Counted from the stretch's first letter, positions 1-6,589 are shown. The stretch is 14,166 nucleotides of DNA from JAWVFN01 sp963696625 (GCA_963696625.1 CAVOKZ010000009.1:1-14166); one strand, 5' to 3'. Numbers and translations are program-made. The notes: generated by a model from the letters alone, not told the origin.

Positions 1-148
1 TATTGGGGTCGACGCCGGGCACGGTGATCGTCACCGACCCGCCGACCTTCTTCGTCTTCGCAGTTGCCGTAGGCGCGACAGCGAGCGCAGCGACGAGCAG
101 CACGGCCAGGGCCGCCGCGAGCTTCTGCCGGGGCCTCGCGCCTAGCAC
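1..148 (-). CDS. N-terminal part of a secreted protein (runs off the window start)
   Basis: Only the first 49 codons are inside the window. The chosen GTG at 148 overlaps the stop of the upstream gene (GTGCTAG), which suggests translational coupling; no convincing Shine-Dalgarno sequence precedes it. The peptide has a basic start (RPRQK), a hydrophobic stretch at about residues 10-25 rich in Ala, Leu and Val, and an ATA|KTKK junction at residue 30/31, so it is a classical signal peptide followed by a lysine-rich mature start. After that it reads VGGSVTITVPGVDPN and is cut. The same layout is found in the next three secreted genes. The function cannot be judged from this fragment. An upstream non-canonical start is not excluded. 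Confidence 0.6.
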   Translation of the reverse strand, partial: MLGARPRQKLAAALAVLLVAALAVAPTATAKTKKVGGSVTITVPGVDPN

Positions 149-678
149 GCGGCGCGCCCGAAGACGAATACGTTGCCGGCGAAGTTCACGCCGAAAGGAC
201 CGAAGGTGATCGCCTGCGTCAGCAGCACCGGCGGCGAGGACTCGGCGGGGCTGCCGTCGGCGAACGTGCTGGCGAAGTTGGTGACCGAGTACTGGATCGC
301 CCCGGCGAGGCCGCCCGAGTTGCCCGCCGACGAGACCACCCTCCACACACCGCGGTAGGTGGTTGTGAAGTAGGTGTCGCCCGCGTAGTCGAGCTTGCGG
401 TAGGAGTAGGTGCCGTTGGGGCAGAAGTCGTAGCGCTCGCTGCCGGCCGGGGTCGGGGATGAATTGGGCAGTGTGCCGTTGAGGCTTCTGCGGGCGAGCA
501 GCTTGAAGATCGGGCCGTGCTTCTTGCACTTCTTCCTGCCCTTCTTGCCCTTCTTGCACTTCTTCTTCTTGGCCACGACGGCGTGGCCATCGGCGGTCCC
601 GGCGACAGCCGGTTCGGTCGCCGCGATGCTGCCTATGAGTAGTGCGCCGCTGAGGGCCAGCACCGTTGCCACCCGCAT
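142..678 (-). CDS. Secreted hypothetical protein with a Lys/Cys-rich tract after the signal peptide
   Basis: This encodes 178 aa. I chose the ATG at 678 because AAAGGAG lies 7 nt upstream; an in-frame upstream start at 753 has no such site and would bury the signal peptide. Residues 1-26 form a signal peptide (MRVATVLALSGALLIGSIAA, then an AVA cleavage motif). Residues 37-53 are almost all Lys with Cys at 41 and 51. The remainder is a soluble, probably beta-rich domain with aromatic and Gly residues (FCPNGTYSYR, RGVWRV, QYSVTNFAS, GVNFAGN) ending in RAAC. I do not recognise the family. It is probably exported and either cell-wall associated or free. It lies directly upstream of, and overlaps, the secreted gene at 1-148. 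A strong hairpin at 755-784 separates it from the P-domain gene upstream, so it probably has its own promoter. Confidence 0.82.
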   Translation of the reverse strand: MRVATVLALSGALLIGSIAATEPAVAGTADGHAVVAKKKKCKKGKKGRKKCKKHGPIFKLLARRSLNGTLPNSSPTPAGSERYDFCPNGTYSYRKLDYAGDTYFTTTYRGVWRVVSSAGNSGGLAGAIQYSVTNFASTFADGSPAESSPPVLLTQAITFGPFGVNFAGNVFVFGRAAC

Positions 679-702
679 CTGGTTTCTCCTTTGCGTCCAG
701 CT

Positions 703-741
703 TGCACCCAAGTTGCGGAGCAGACTAACACCGAGGGTGCA
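703..741 (-). promoter_or_regulatory. Possible promoter/operator of the 178-aa secreted gene
   Basis: A perfect 7-bp inverted repeat, TGCACCC at 703-709 and GGGTGCA at 735-741, brackets a TAGTCT box on the minus strand (722-727) that fits a TANNNT -10 element about 43 nt before the ATG at 678. A TTGCAT lies further upstream, but its 20-nt spacing is long for a -35. The arrangement could be a promoter with a repressor-type palindrome, or chance. Confidence 0.3.
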
Positions 742-754
742 GGCGCGATGCAAC

Positions 755-784
755 GGAGAGGGGCCGCTGTCGCGGCCCCTCTCC
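755..784 (-). terminator. Strong hairpin downstream of the first P-domain gene
   Basis: A perfect 13-bp stem, GGAGAGGGGCCGC (755-767) with GCGGCCCCTCTCC (772-784), closes a 4-nt loop. It begins 22 nt after the stop codon of the gene at 807-1454. There is no real T tract on either strand, as is often true of actinobacterial terminators. It should end the P-domain transcript before the next secreted gene. Confidence 0.65.
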
Positions 785-806
785 CAACTGCATGTCTACC
801 TCGGCG

Positions 807-1454
807 CTACTTGGACGAGCTCGAGCTCGTCGGCGCCGGGGTGATCCTCAGCGACACCAGATTGAGGGTGCTGGTCTCGTTGTTGATGCCATCAAACGCG
901 GCGACCGTCCACGTCCCCTTCATCTTCAACCCTTCGAAGAAGGAGAGGCCCAAGTCCCCAGCCGTCCCGACATAGGGCGGGTTGAGGGTCTCGTCCGGGT
1001 TGTCGCAGGGCGGCGGCGGCGGGGTCGGGGAGCTGGAACAGATTTCGACCGGCGAGTTCGCCGTCAGCGTCACTGGTCCGAGCGACTGGCCGCTGAAGTT
1101 ACCCCCCACGTAAACGGAGCGTCCATTCGGCGCGCTGACCTTGAAGGCCAGGTCATTCGCGGCGGTCGGGGTGGCACCGGTGGTCTGCAGGGTGAGCTGC
1201 ACGTCGCCGACCGTCGACTTCTTGAACTTCTTGCTGACGGTGAGCGGTGTGGCGAGCTTGCCGTATGTCGCCGGGGTGGTCGCCGAGCCCGGCAGGGCGT
1301 CGGGGATCGCACGCGGCGTCGTGTTGCTGACGGTCGCCACCTTGGCGCCCTTCTTCTTCTTCTTCGCGACGGCAGCGCCACCGAAGATCGCGCCGCCCAG
1401 CAGGGCGATGCAAGCAATGGCGACTCCAACCGTCAGTCGCTTCTGTGAGTTCAA
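807..1454 (-). CDS. Secreted stand-alone P/Homo-B-like domain protein
   Basis: This encodes 215 aa. The start is a TTG at 1454 preceded by a consensus AGGAGG with 5-nt spacing. A signal peptide spans about residues 1-30, ending AVA, and is followed at once by KKKKK at 31-35. Then comes a single beta-rich domain with the look of the proprotein convertase P domain: AIPDALPGSAT, a V-x-x-F-K-K strand, GDVQLTLQTTGA, DLAFKVSAPNGRSVYVGGN, and a closing GLKMKGTWTVAAFDG followed by LNLVSLRIT. A short PTPPPPPC proline run and a SSSSSK tail are low complexity. In convertases and some bacterial subtilases this domain is fused to a protease; here no protease domain is present, so a binding or adhesive role is inferred. 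The gene at 2389-3015 is a second example. Confidence 0.82.
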   Translation of the reverse strand: MNSQKRLTVGVAIACIALLGGAIFGGAAVAKKKKKGAKVATVSNTTPRAIPDALPGSATTPATYGKLATPLTVSKKFKKSTVGDVQLTLQTTGATPTAANDLAFKVSAPNGRSVYVGGNFSGQSLGPVTLTANSPVEICSSSPTPPPPPCDNPDETLNPPYVGTAGDLGLSFFEGLKMKGTWTVAAFDGINNETSTLNLVSLRITPAPTSSSSSK

Positions 1455-1576
1455 TGTTGCCTCCTGTGCGCCCCGATCTCCCCCCGTGGGCGAGACCCGC
1501 TAGCGCTTGTCTTGTCTGCTGCGTAACCCTCCCACATCGCCGGAGTTTCGGTCAGGAAGAGGGCGCGGGAGTTTGG

Positions 1577-2327
1577 TCAACCGGCGACCCGCTCGATGAT
1601 CTCTTCGGAGACGTCGAAGTTTGCGTGGACGGAGTCGACGTCGTCGTGCTCTTCGAGGTCATCCATCAGTCGCAGCAGGTTCGGAGCCTGGCTCTCCCCC
1701 ACCTCGACCGTGCTCTGCGGTTCCTTCGAGAGCCTCGGCGGACTGGACCTCGACCCCGGCCGCCTCGAGCGCCTCGCGAACGGCGGTCAGGTCGCCCGGC
1801 GCGGTGGTCACCTTGAGCACGTCGCCGTCCTCCGAGACATCCTCGGCGCCGGCGTCGATCGCGGCCAGCTCGGCGTCCTCGCCGTAGCGCTCGCCGTCGA
1901 GGAGGATCACCCCGCGCGTGTCGAACTGCCAGGCGACCGAGTTGGGCTCGCCGAGGCTGCCGCCGTGCTTCTCGAAGGCGTGGCGGATGTCGGAGCTGGT
2001 GCGGTTGCGGTTGTCGGTCAAGGCCTCGACCAGGATCGCCGCTCCGCCCGGGCCGTAGCCCTCGTAGACGACGCTCTCGATCGCCGCGGCGTCGTCGCCC
2101 TCACCGGTGCCGCGGTCGATCGCCCGCTGGATGTTGTCCTTGGGCATCGACGCGTCGCGCGCCTTCTGCACCGCGCCGGCGAGCGTCGGGTTGCCCTCGG
2201 GGTCGCCGCCGCCGTCGCGCGCCGCGACCGTGATCGCGCGCGCGAGCTTGGTGAAGAGCTTGCCGCGCTTGGCGTCGGCGGCGCCCTTCTTGTGCTTGAT
2301 CGAGGACCACTTCGAGTGACCGGACAT
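1577..2327 (-). CDS. yebC: YebC/PmpR-family (TACO1-like) protein, frameshifted near the C-terminus
   Basis: The N-terminus is typical of the family: MSGHSKWSSIKHKK, then GKLFTKLARAI, MPKDNIQRAI and YEGYGPGG. Members were long called transcriptional regulators, and recent work links them to translation through stalling motifs. The intact frame reads to E198 and then turns into an unrelated tail ending at 1659. If one G of the GG pair at 1733-1734 is removed, the frame continues as SAELSKEPQSTVEV, then LLRLMDDLEEHDDVDSVHANF, the normal C-terminal domain, to a TGA at 1577. This gives 249 aa, the usual length. The coordinates given are for the restored gene. A real null allele would be surprising; a sequencing insertion is the simpler reading. 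The gene appears to be leaderless. It lies downstream of pdxS-pdxT, as in other actinobacteria. Confidence 0.9.
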
Positions 2328-2333
2328 GGCCCG

Positions 2334-2339
2334 ATTGTA
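2334..2339 (-). promoter_or_regulatory. -10 box of yebC, leaderless type
   Basis: On the minus strand TACAAT stands exactly 6 nt before the yebC ATG (TACAAT-CGGGCC-ATG). No Shine-Dalgarno sequence is present. This spacing would place the transcription start at or next to the A of the ATG, which implies a leaderless mRNA. The same TANNNT-N6-start arrangement recurs at three other genes in the window. Confidence 0.6.
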
Positions 2340-2356
2340 TGGAGAACGGCGAGCGA

Positions 2357-2375
2357 CCCCGGGATGTCCCCGGGG
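2357..2375 (-). terminator. GC hairpin downstream of the second P-domain gene
   Basis: CCCCGGG (2357-2363) pairs with CCCGGGG (2369-2375) around a 5-nt loop. It lies 14 nt after the TAG of the gene at 2389-3015 and just upstream of the yebC -10 box. There is no T tract. It is a likely terminator that insulates yebC, which has its own promoter. Confidence 0.45.
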
Positions 2376-2388
2376 CCGCCGACGCCGC

Positions 2389-3015
2389 CTACTTCGGGTT
2401 GGACATCTTGATCTGCAGCGTCCAGCAGAAGAGCGTCCCCTGCTCGCCCTTCTGGTCGTCGGACGCGATCAGCGTCCAGGTCGTGTTGTTGACCTTCTTG
2501 CCGCCGAGCCCGTTGAGCCTGAACAGGCTCTCCTCCGGCGCGAAGAAGCCGTTGTACGGCCAGGCGCCCGGGGTCGCGATCGAGGTCGGCGAATTGCTGT
2601 CGAACACGGTCATCGTCCCCGCGCAGCTGGTGGCGCCGGAGCCGTAGTCGTTGTGACCGCTGCCGTTGTCGCTCGAAAGGTCGAGAACCCCTCGCGGTGT
2701 GACGAGGTAGAACTCGAGGTCGTCGTCGAGCGGGTGGTTGGCGCGGATCCCGACGGCGACGTGCTGGATGTTGCCGCGCTTCGGCAGCCCCTTGACGTTG
2801 ATCGTCGAGCGCACGAGCTGCGGGAGCTGCCCACCGCCGTCGGGAATCGCGCTGGCGACACCGCCGGTCTGCCCGCCGACGCCGTTGGTGAACGTCTTCG
2901 TCACCGGCTTGCTGTGCTTCTTCTTGGCGCCGGCGACGCCGGGCACGAGCCCGACCGCCGCCACCGTCACGGCGACAACTCCGGCCACCGTCAGGCGTTT
3001 GAGCTTCCCATTCAT
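2389..3015 (-). CDS. Secreted stand-alone P/Homo-B-like domain protein
   Basis: This encodes 208 aa. The ATG at 3015 follows AAGGAGGG with good spacing. A signal peptide covers about residues 1-30 (MNGKLKRLTVAGVV, ending AGA) and KKKHSK begins at residue 31. The remainder matches the P-domain pattern better than its neighbour does: AIPDGGG near the start, INVKGLP, IQHVAVGIRANHPLDDDLEFYLVTP, a Gly/Asp/Ser-rich loop, AWPYNGFFAPEESLFRLNG, and WTLIASDDQ leading to GTLFCWTLQI. It has two Cys in the mature part. No protease is attached. In convertases this fold supports a neighbouring peptidase. Here a secreted calcium-binding or adhesive function is only inferred. The gene interrupts the pdxS-pdxT-yebC order found in other actinobacteria. 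Confidence 0.87.
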   Translation of the reverse strand: MNGKLKRLTVAGVVAVTVAAVGLVPGVAGAKKKHSKPVTKTFTNGVGGQTGGVASAIPDGGGQLPQLVRSTINVKGLPKRGNIQHVAVGIRANHPLDDDLEFYLVTPRGVLDLSSDNGSGHNDYGSGATSCAGTMTVFDSNSPTSIATPGAWPYNGFFAPEESLFRLNGLGGKKVNNTTWTLIASDDQKGEQGTLFCWTLQIKMSNPK

Positions 3016-3025
3016 GACTTCCCTC

Positions 3026-3044
3026 CTTGGCTTGATCAGCCAAG
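3026..3044 (-). terminator. Hairpin between the M29 peptidase and P-domain genes
   Basis: CTTGGCT (3026-3032) pairs with AGCCAAG (3038-3044) around a 5-nt loop. It sits 15 nt past the peptidase stop and so could end the pdx transcript. On the minus strand its 3' arm runs into the AAGGAGGG ribosome binding site of the next gene, so it could instead mask that site. The stem is short and the call is tentative. Confidence 0.4.
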
Positions 3045-3059
3045 AGGTACCCGCAACGC

Positions 3060-4163
3060 CTAGACGACGAACTTTCCGTCGCGCTCGAGCTCCTCGCCGT
3101 CGACGACGATCGAGCCCCCCTTGCGCAGGTCGCAGATCATGTCCCAGTGCACCGCCGACTCGTTGACGCCGCCGGTGTCGGGGTAGGAGGCGCCGACGGC
3201 GAGGTGGACGGTGCCGCCGATCTTCTCGTCGAGGAGGATCTCGCCGGTGCCCTCGGTGATGCCGTAGTTGGTGCCGATCCCGAGCTCGCCCAGGCGGCGG
3301 GCGCCCTCATCGGAGTCGAGCATCTCGTTGAGGAACTCCTCGCCGCGCTCGGCGGTCGCGTCGACGACCTTGCCGCCCTCGAAGCGGAACTTGACGCCGG
3401 AGACCTCGCGGCCGGCGTAGGTCGCCGGCAGGTGGAAGGTGATCTCGCCCTCGGCCGAGTCCTCGACCGGGCCGGTGAAGAACTCGCCGTCGGGCATGTT
3501 GTGCTTGCCGTCGGCGGCGATGAAGGTGCGCCCGGCGACGTTGAGCTTGACGTCGGTCCCGGGGCCGGTGATGTGGACCTCCTCCCTGCCCTGGATCCAG
3601 CCGGCGAGGCGCTTGGTCTCCTCCGAGGCCTTCTTCCAGGCGCCGACCGGGTCGCCATCGGTGGCCAGGCAGGCGGCGTAATAGAAGTCCTCGTAGGCGT
3701 CGAGGCTCATGTTGGCCTCGGAGGCGTAGGCCTCGGTCGGAAACAGGGTCAGCGCCCAGCGCAGCTCGTCGGTCGCCGCCCGCTCCATCATCTTCTTCAT
3801 CAGCGGCTGACGCGCGGTCTGCACGGCGCGCTGGCGCTCCGGCGCAACGGAGGAGAGCTCGCGGTTGTTGGTCGACGCCATCACCCGCAGCCGCACGTCG
3901 GCTTCGTCGACCGCCCACTGCGATGGCGGCGGGACCCAGGCGAGCTGCTCGTCGCTCGCGCGCTCGAAGAACGCGGCGCTCTGGCCCGGGAGGCTGAGGC
4001 TGAGGACGGGCAGCCCGCCGGCTTCGAGCACCTGTTCGTAGAGGGCCTTGAGCAGCGGCTCGGCCGCCGACTCGCCCTCGATCACGCAGACATCGCCCTT
4101 CTTCACGCCGGTCGAGTGCTCGACCATGATCCGGGCCAGGTTCTCGATCCGGGGATCCTTCAT
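3060..4163 (-). CDS. M29-family metallo-aminopeptidase (AmpS/aminopeptidase T type)
   Basis: This encodes 367 aa, close to the family length, and is predicted cytoplasmic. Visible features are the N-terminal NLARIMVEHSTGVKKGD segment typical of M29 and the C-terminal metal site: PDGEFFTGPVE (E227), LGELGIGTNYGITEGTG (E293), GGTVHLAVGASYPD (H320, Y327) and VHWDMICDLR (H339, D341). These correspond to the two Glu, two His, Asp and Tyr known around the metal pair in the family, so the enzyme looks intact. It should release N-terminal residues from peptides. The ATG at 4163 overlaps the pdxT stop as ATGA, with AAAGGA a few bases upstream, so it is translationally coupled to pdxT. A direct role in vitamin B6 metabolism is not evident; the link may be purely operonic. 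Confidence 0.93.
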   Translation of the reverse strand: MKDPRIENLARIMVEHSTGVKKGDVCVIEGESAAEPLLKALYEQVLEAGGLPVLSLSLPGQSAAFFERASDEQLAWVPPPSQWAVDEADVRLRVMASTNNRELSSVAPERQRAVQTARQPLMKKMMERAATDELRWALTLFPTEAYASEANMSLDAYEDFYYAACLATDGDPVGAWKKASEETKRLAGWIQGREEVHITGPGTDVKLNVAGRTFIAADGKHNMPDGEFFTGPVEDSAEGEITFHLPATYAGREVSGVKFRFEGGKVVDATAERGEEFLNEMLDSDEGARRLGELGIGTNYGITEGTGEILLDEKIGGTVHLAVGASYPDTGGVNESAVHWDMICDLRKGGSIVVDGEELERDGKFVV

Positions 4164-4726
4164 TTGGTCCTTTCCTTTGAGGGCTCGCTGACGAGAGCGA
4201 GGAAGAGCGCGTGGAAGCGCGAGTCGTCGGTGAGCTCGGGGTGGAATGCGCAGGCGAGGAGATTGCCGTCGCGGACCGCGACCGGGTGGCCATCGACCTC
4301 GGCCAGGACCCTGGCCGACCCGGGGTCGGTCACCCAGGGCGCCCTGATGAAGACCGCCCGCAGCGGCTCGGAGCCGATCCCCTCGATCGCGAGGTCGGTC
4401 TCGAAGCTGGCGAGCTGGCGGCCGAAGGCGTTCCGCTCGCAGACCCAGTCGCCGAGCCCCAGGTGCTCGCGGTCGGCGACGATCATTCCCGCGCAGGAGC
4501 CGAGGATCGGCGTCCCCGAGGCGTGCAGCTCCTTGACGGCGACATCGAGCCCGTCGCGCTCCATACCCTTCGAGATCGTCGTGCTCTCGCCGCCGGGGAT
4601 GACGAGGCCGTCGAGGTCCTCGAGGTCAGACGGTGCCCGCGCCTCGACCGCCTCGGCGCCGAGCCCGCGCAGCATCTCGGCGTGGCGGGCGAAGTCGCCC
4701 TGGACTGCGAGTACGCCGACTCTCAA
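4160..4726 (-). CDS. pdxT: PdxT, glutaminase subunit of pyridoxal 5'-phosphate synthase
   Basis: This encodes 188 aa. PdxT hydrolyses glutamine and channels ammonia to PdxS in the DXP-independent PLP pathway. The class I glutamine amidotransferase signature is complete: VGVLAVQGDFARH at the start, GLVIPGGEST (44-49), nucleophile C78 in LGSCAGM, and the H162/E164 pair in CAFHPE. The start is a TTG at 4726, whose TTGA overlaps the pdxS TGA by 4 nt; it gives the expected N-terminus (MRVGVLAVQG). The open frame continues upstream to 5095, but that part is only a shadow of pdxS. Both neighbours overlap it, so the three genes form one coupled unit. Confidence 0.96.
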   Translation of the reverse strand: MRVGVLAVQGDFARHAEMLRGLGAEAVEARAPSDLEDLDGLVIPGGESTTISKGMERDGLDVAVKELHASGTPILGSCAGMIVADREHLGLGDWVCERNAFGRQLASFETDLAIEGIGSEPLRAVFIRAPWVTDPGSARVLAEVDGHPVAVRDGNLLACAFHPELTDDSRFHALFLALVSEPSKERTK

Positions 4727-5610
4727 GACCCGCGGTGCTGGAGCAGCTCGCCGTCGGCCGCGAGCGCCTCGATCTCGAGCCCCGGCATCGCGTCGCCGAG
4801 CGCCTCGGAGGCGGCGGCGACGCGCTCCGGGTCGTTGAAGTGGGTCGTCGCCTCGACGATCGCCTTCCCCCGCTTCTCGGGGTCCTCGCTCTTGAAGATC
4901 CCCGAGCCGACGAAGTTGCCCTCGGCGCCGAGCTGCATCATCAGCGCGGCGTCGGCGGGGGTTGCGATGCCGCCGGCGCAGAACAGCGGCACCGGGAGCC
5001 GGCCGAGCTTGGCGACCTCCTGGACCACGTCGAGCGGAGCCGAGTGCTGCTTGGCGGCGGCCGCCTGCTGCTCGGGGCGCAGCGAGGAGAGCCACTTGAT
5101 GCCGCCGGTGATCTCGCGCATGTGGCGGACCGCCTCGACGATGTTGCCGGTGCCGGCCTCGCCTTTGGAACGGATCATCGCCGCGCCCTCGCCGACGCGG
5201 CGCAGCGCCTCGCCGAGGTTGGTGGCGCCGCAGACGAACGGCACCTCGAACGCGAGCTTGTCGATGTGGTTGGCCTCGTCGGCCGGGGTCAGGACCTCGG
5301 ACTCGTCGATGTAGTCGACCTCGAGCGCCTGCAGCACCTGGGCCTCGGCGAAGTGGCCGATCCGGGCCTTGGCCATCACCGGGATCGAGACCGCGGCCTG
5401 GATCTCCTTGATCATCCGCGGGTTCGACATCCGCGCGACACCGCCGTCGCGGCGGATGTCGGCGGGCACGCGCTCGAGCGCCATCACCGCGCAGGCGCCG
5501 GCGTCCTCGGCGATCCGTGCGTGCTCGGCGTTGACGACGTCCATGATCACGCCGCCTTTCAACATCTCGGCCAGGCCCGTCTTGACGCGGAAGGTTGCGC
5601 GTTCGGTCAT
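4723..5610 (-). CDS. pdxS: PdxS, PLP synthase subunit (ribose 5-phosphate/glyceraldehyde 3-phosphate/ammonia)
   Basis: This encodes 295 aa, the full family length. PdxS forms the (beta/alpha)8 synthase that builds pyridoxal 5'-phosphate from ribose 5-phosphate, glyceraldehyde 3-phosphate and ammonia. Key residues keep the Bacillus numbering: D24 in GGVIMDV, K81 in PVMAKARIGHF (Schiff-base lysine) and K149 in IRSKGEAGTGN (second lysine). The phosphate-binding segments FCAGGIATPADAA and GSGIFKSEDP are present. The gene is first in the pdxS-pdxT-peptidase operon. The start codon is ATG; a GGAG lies too close (2 nt) to be a good ribosome site, and a TAAGAT box 6 nt upstream suggests a leaderless transcript. 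The next gene upstream encodes an RpiR-type regulator, not the MocR-type PdxR known elsewhere. Confidence 0.98.
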   Translation of the reverse strand: MTERATFRVKTGLAEMLKGGVIMDVVNAEHARIAEDAGACAVMALERVPADIRRDGGVARMSNPRMIKEIQAAVSIPVMAKARIGHFAEAQVLQALEVDYIDESEVLTPADEANHIDKLAFEVPFVCGATNLGEALRRVGEGAAMIRSKGEAGTGNIVEAVRHMREITGGIKWLSSLRPEQQAAAAKQHSAPLDVVQEVAKLGRLPVPLFCAGGIATPADAALMMQLGAEGNFVGSGIFKSEDPEKRGKAIVEATTHFNDPERVAAASEALGDAMPGLEIEALAADGELLQHRGS

Positions 5611-5616
5611 GGCTCC

Positions 5617-5622
5617 ATCTTA
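5617..5622 (-). promoter_or_regulatory. -10 box of the pdxS operon, leaderless type
   Basis: On the minus strand TAAGAT is followed by 6 nt (GGAGCC) and the pdxS ATG. The fit to TANNNT and the spacing match the boxes before yebC, the DUF2252 gene and the TraR gene. No clear -35 was found; the repeat arrays at 5628-5688 occupy that region. Confidence 0.55.
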
Positions 5623-5627
5623 CGGAG

Positions 5628-5688
5628 GGTCGCTGGTCGCTAGTCGCTCGTCCCTCGAACTACCGCTCCAGCGGCCAGCGGCCAGCGG
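5628..5688. repeat. Two facing arrays of a 7-bp repeat (hairpin-forming)
   Basis: On the plus strand, four head-to-tail heptads occupy 5628-5655 (GGTCGCT, GGTCGCT, AGTCGCT, CGTCCCT), followed by 12 unrelated bases. Then three perfect CCAGCGG heptads occupy 5668-5688. The second array is the inverted complement of the first except for about one base per unit, so a long imperfect stem can form, with G-U pairs if transcribed as the plus strand. It fills the gap between the RpiR stop (5692) and the pdxS promoter. It may act as the rpiR terminator or be one copy of a dispersed genomic repeat. Confidence 0.7.
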
Positions 5689-5691
5689 CCG

Positions 5692-6564
5692 CTATTTCAG
5701 CTTGAAGGCGCGGATCCGGTCGCGGTGCGCGGCCTCGTCCTTGGCGTAGACGCCGTGGGCGAGAGCCTGGACCAGCGACATCAGCGCCGCGTTGGAGCGG
5801 ATGTAAGAGGGGCTGTTCGAGCTGTAGTAGAGGACGAGCTCGGAGTGCTCGGCGACGTCGGAGAGGCTGGCGTCGGTGATCGAGAGGCTGCGCGAGCGGC
5901 GGTGGCGGGCGAGCTTCAGGGCTCGCAGGATCAGCGGGTGGGCCTTGCCGGCCGAGATCGCGACGACGAGGCAGTCCTCGTCCATGCGGTTAAGCCGCGA
6001 GAGCGCCTCCTGGTTGGTCGAGGCGACGATCTCGGCGCGGATGTCGAGCAGGCCGAGCAGGTGGCGCAGGTAGCTGGCGAAGAAGGCCATCTGCTCGACG
6101 CCGACGATGACGACGCGGCGGGCGTTGGCCAGCGCCGAGACCGAGGACTCGATCTGCTCGCGGGTGAGGCTGCGTGCGGTCTCCTCGATGTTGGCGTGGT
6201 CGGAGCCCAGCGATGCCTCGAAGTCGGAGTGGTCGAAGCTGAACAGCGGCATCTCGGTCTTGCCGTTGCCGTTGGCGCCGGCCGAGCCGGCCGAGACCTT
6301 GTGCCGGTACTCTTCGATCGCGGCCTGCTGGAGCTCGGGGTAGCCCTCGAAGCCCAGCGCCTGCGAGAAGCGCACGACGGTCGACGACGAGGTGCTGGCG
6401 CGGCGCGCGAGCTCCTCGGCGGTCTGGAACGCCGCCTCGTCGAGGTGGTCGACGATGTAGCGCGCGACCTCCTTCTGCGAGCGCGAGAAATCGTCGAAGC
6501 GCTCGGTGATGTATTCGGAGAGGCTTTTTCGAGCCTGCGCATTGCGGGTAGCCGTTCGTGCCAC
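5692..6564 (-). CDS. MurR/RpiR-family transcriptional regulator (HTH + SIS domains)
   Basis: This encodes 290 aa. The N-terminal HTH_6-type domain covers about residues 14-90, with the helix-turn-helix at about 47-70 (TAEELARRASTSSSTVVRFSQALGF, quoted here in part: ELARRASTSSSTVVRFS). A Gly/Ser/Asn linker lies near 91-105. A SIS sugar-phosphate-binding domain spans about 145-275, with VVIVGVEQMAFFASYL and LVVAISAGKAHPLI as phosphate-loop regions. Such proteins sense phosphosugars; the ligand here is unknown. PdxS uses ribose 5-phosphate, so a link to the adjacent pdx genes is possible but only inferred. The start is the GTG at 6564, the only in-frame start near the N-terminus. Oddly, the strong GGGGGAGG (6579-6586) is ideally placed for an out-of-frame ATG at 6574 and is 14 nt from the GTG. 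Confidence 0.92.
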   Translation of the reverse strand: MARTATRNAQARKSLSEYITERFDDFSRSQKEVARYIVDHLDEAAFQTAEELARRASTSSSTVVRFSQALGFEGYPELQQAAIEEYRHKVSAGSAGANGNGKTEMPLFSFDHSDFEASLGSDHANIEETARSLTREQIESSVSALANARRVVIVGVEQMAFFASYLRHLLGLLDIRAEIVASTNQEALSRLNRMDEDCLVVAISAGKAHPLILRALKLARHRRSRSLSITDASLSDVAEHSELVLYYSSNSPSYIRSNAALMSLVQALAHGVYAKDEAAHRDRIRAFKLK

Positions 6565-6589
6565 GGCGGTCCATTTCGCCTCCCCCGGC

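Noticed and set aside
679..753. Earlier start (753) for the 178-aa secreted protein
   Set aside because: It would put 25 residues before a clear signal peptide, and the ribosome site lies just before the ATG at 678.
1581..1658. Reading the yebC frameshift as a normal alternative C-terminus
   Set aside because: The alternative tail is Gly/Glu/Pro low complexity, while the other frame encodes the conserved C-terminal domain without interruption.
3147..4838. A 563-codon plus-strand open frame opposite the M29 peptidase and pdxT
   Set aside because: It is antisense to two certain genes. Its composition (long Gly/Asp/Leu/Val runs, Arg-rich tail) is what GC-rich reverse frames produce, and it shows no domain.
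5628..5688. CRISPR-like array
   Set aside because: The units are 7 bp, head to tail and without spacers; this is a tandem/inverted repeat.
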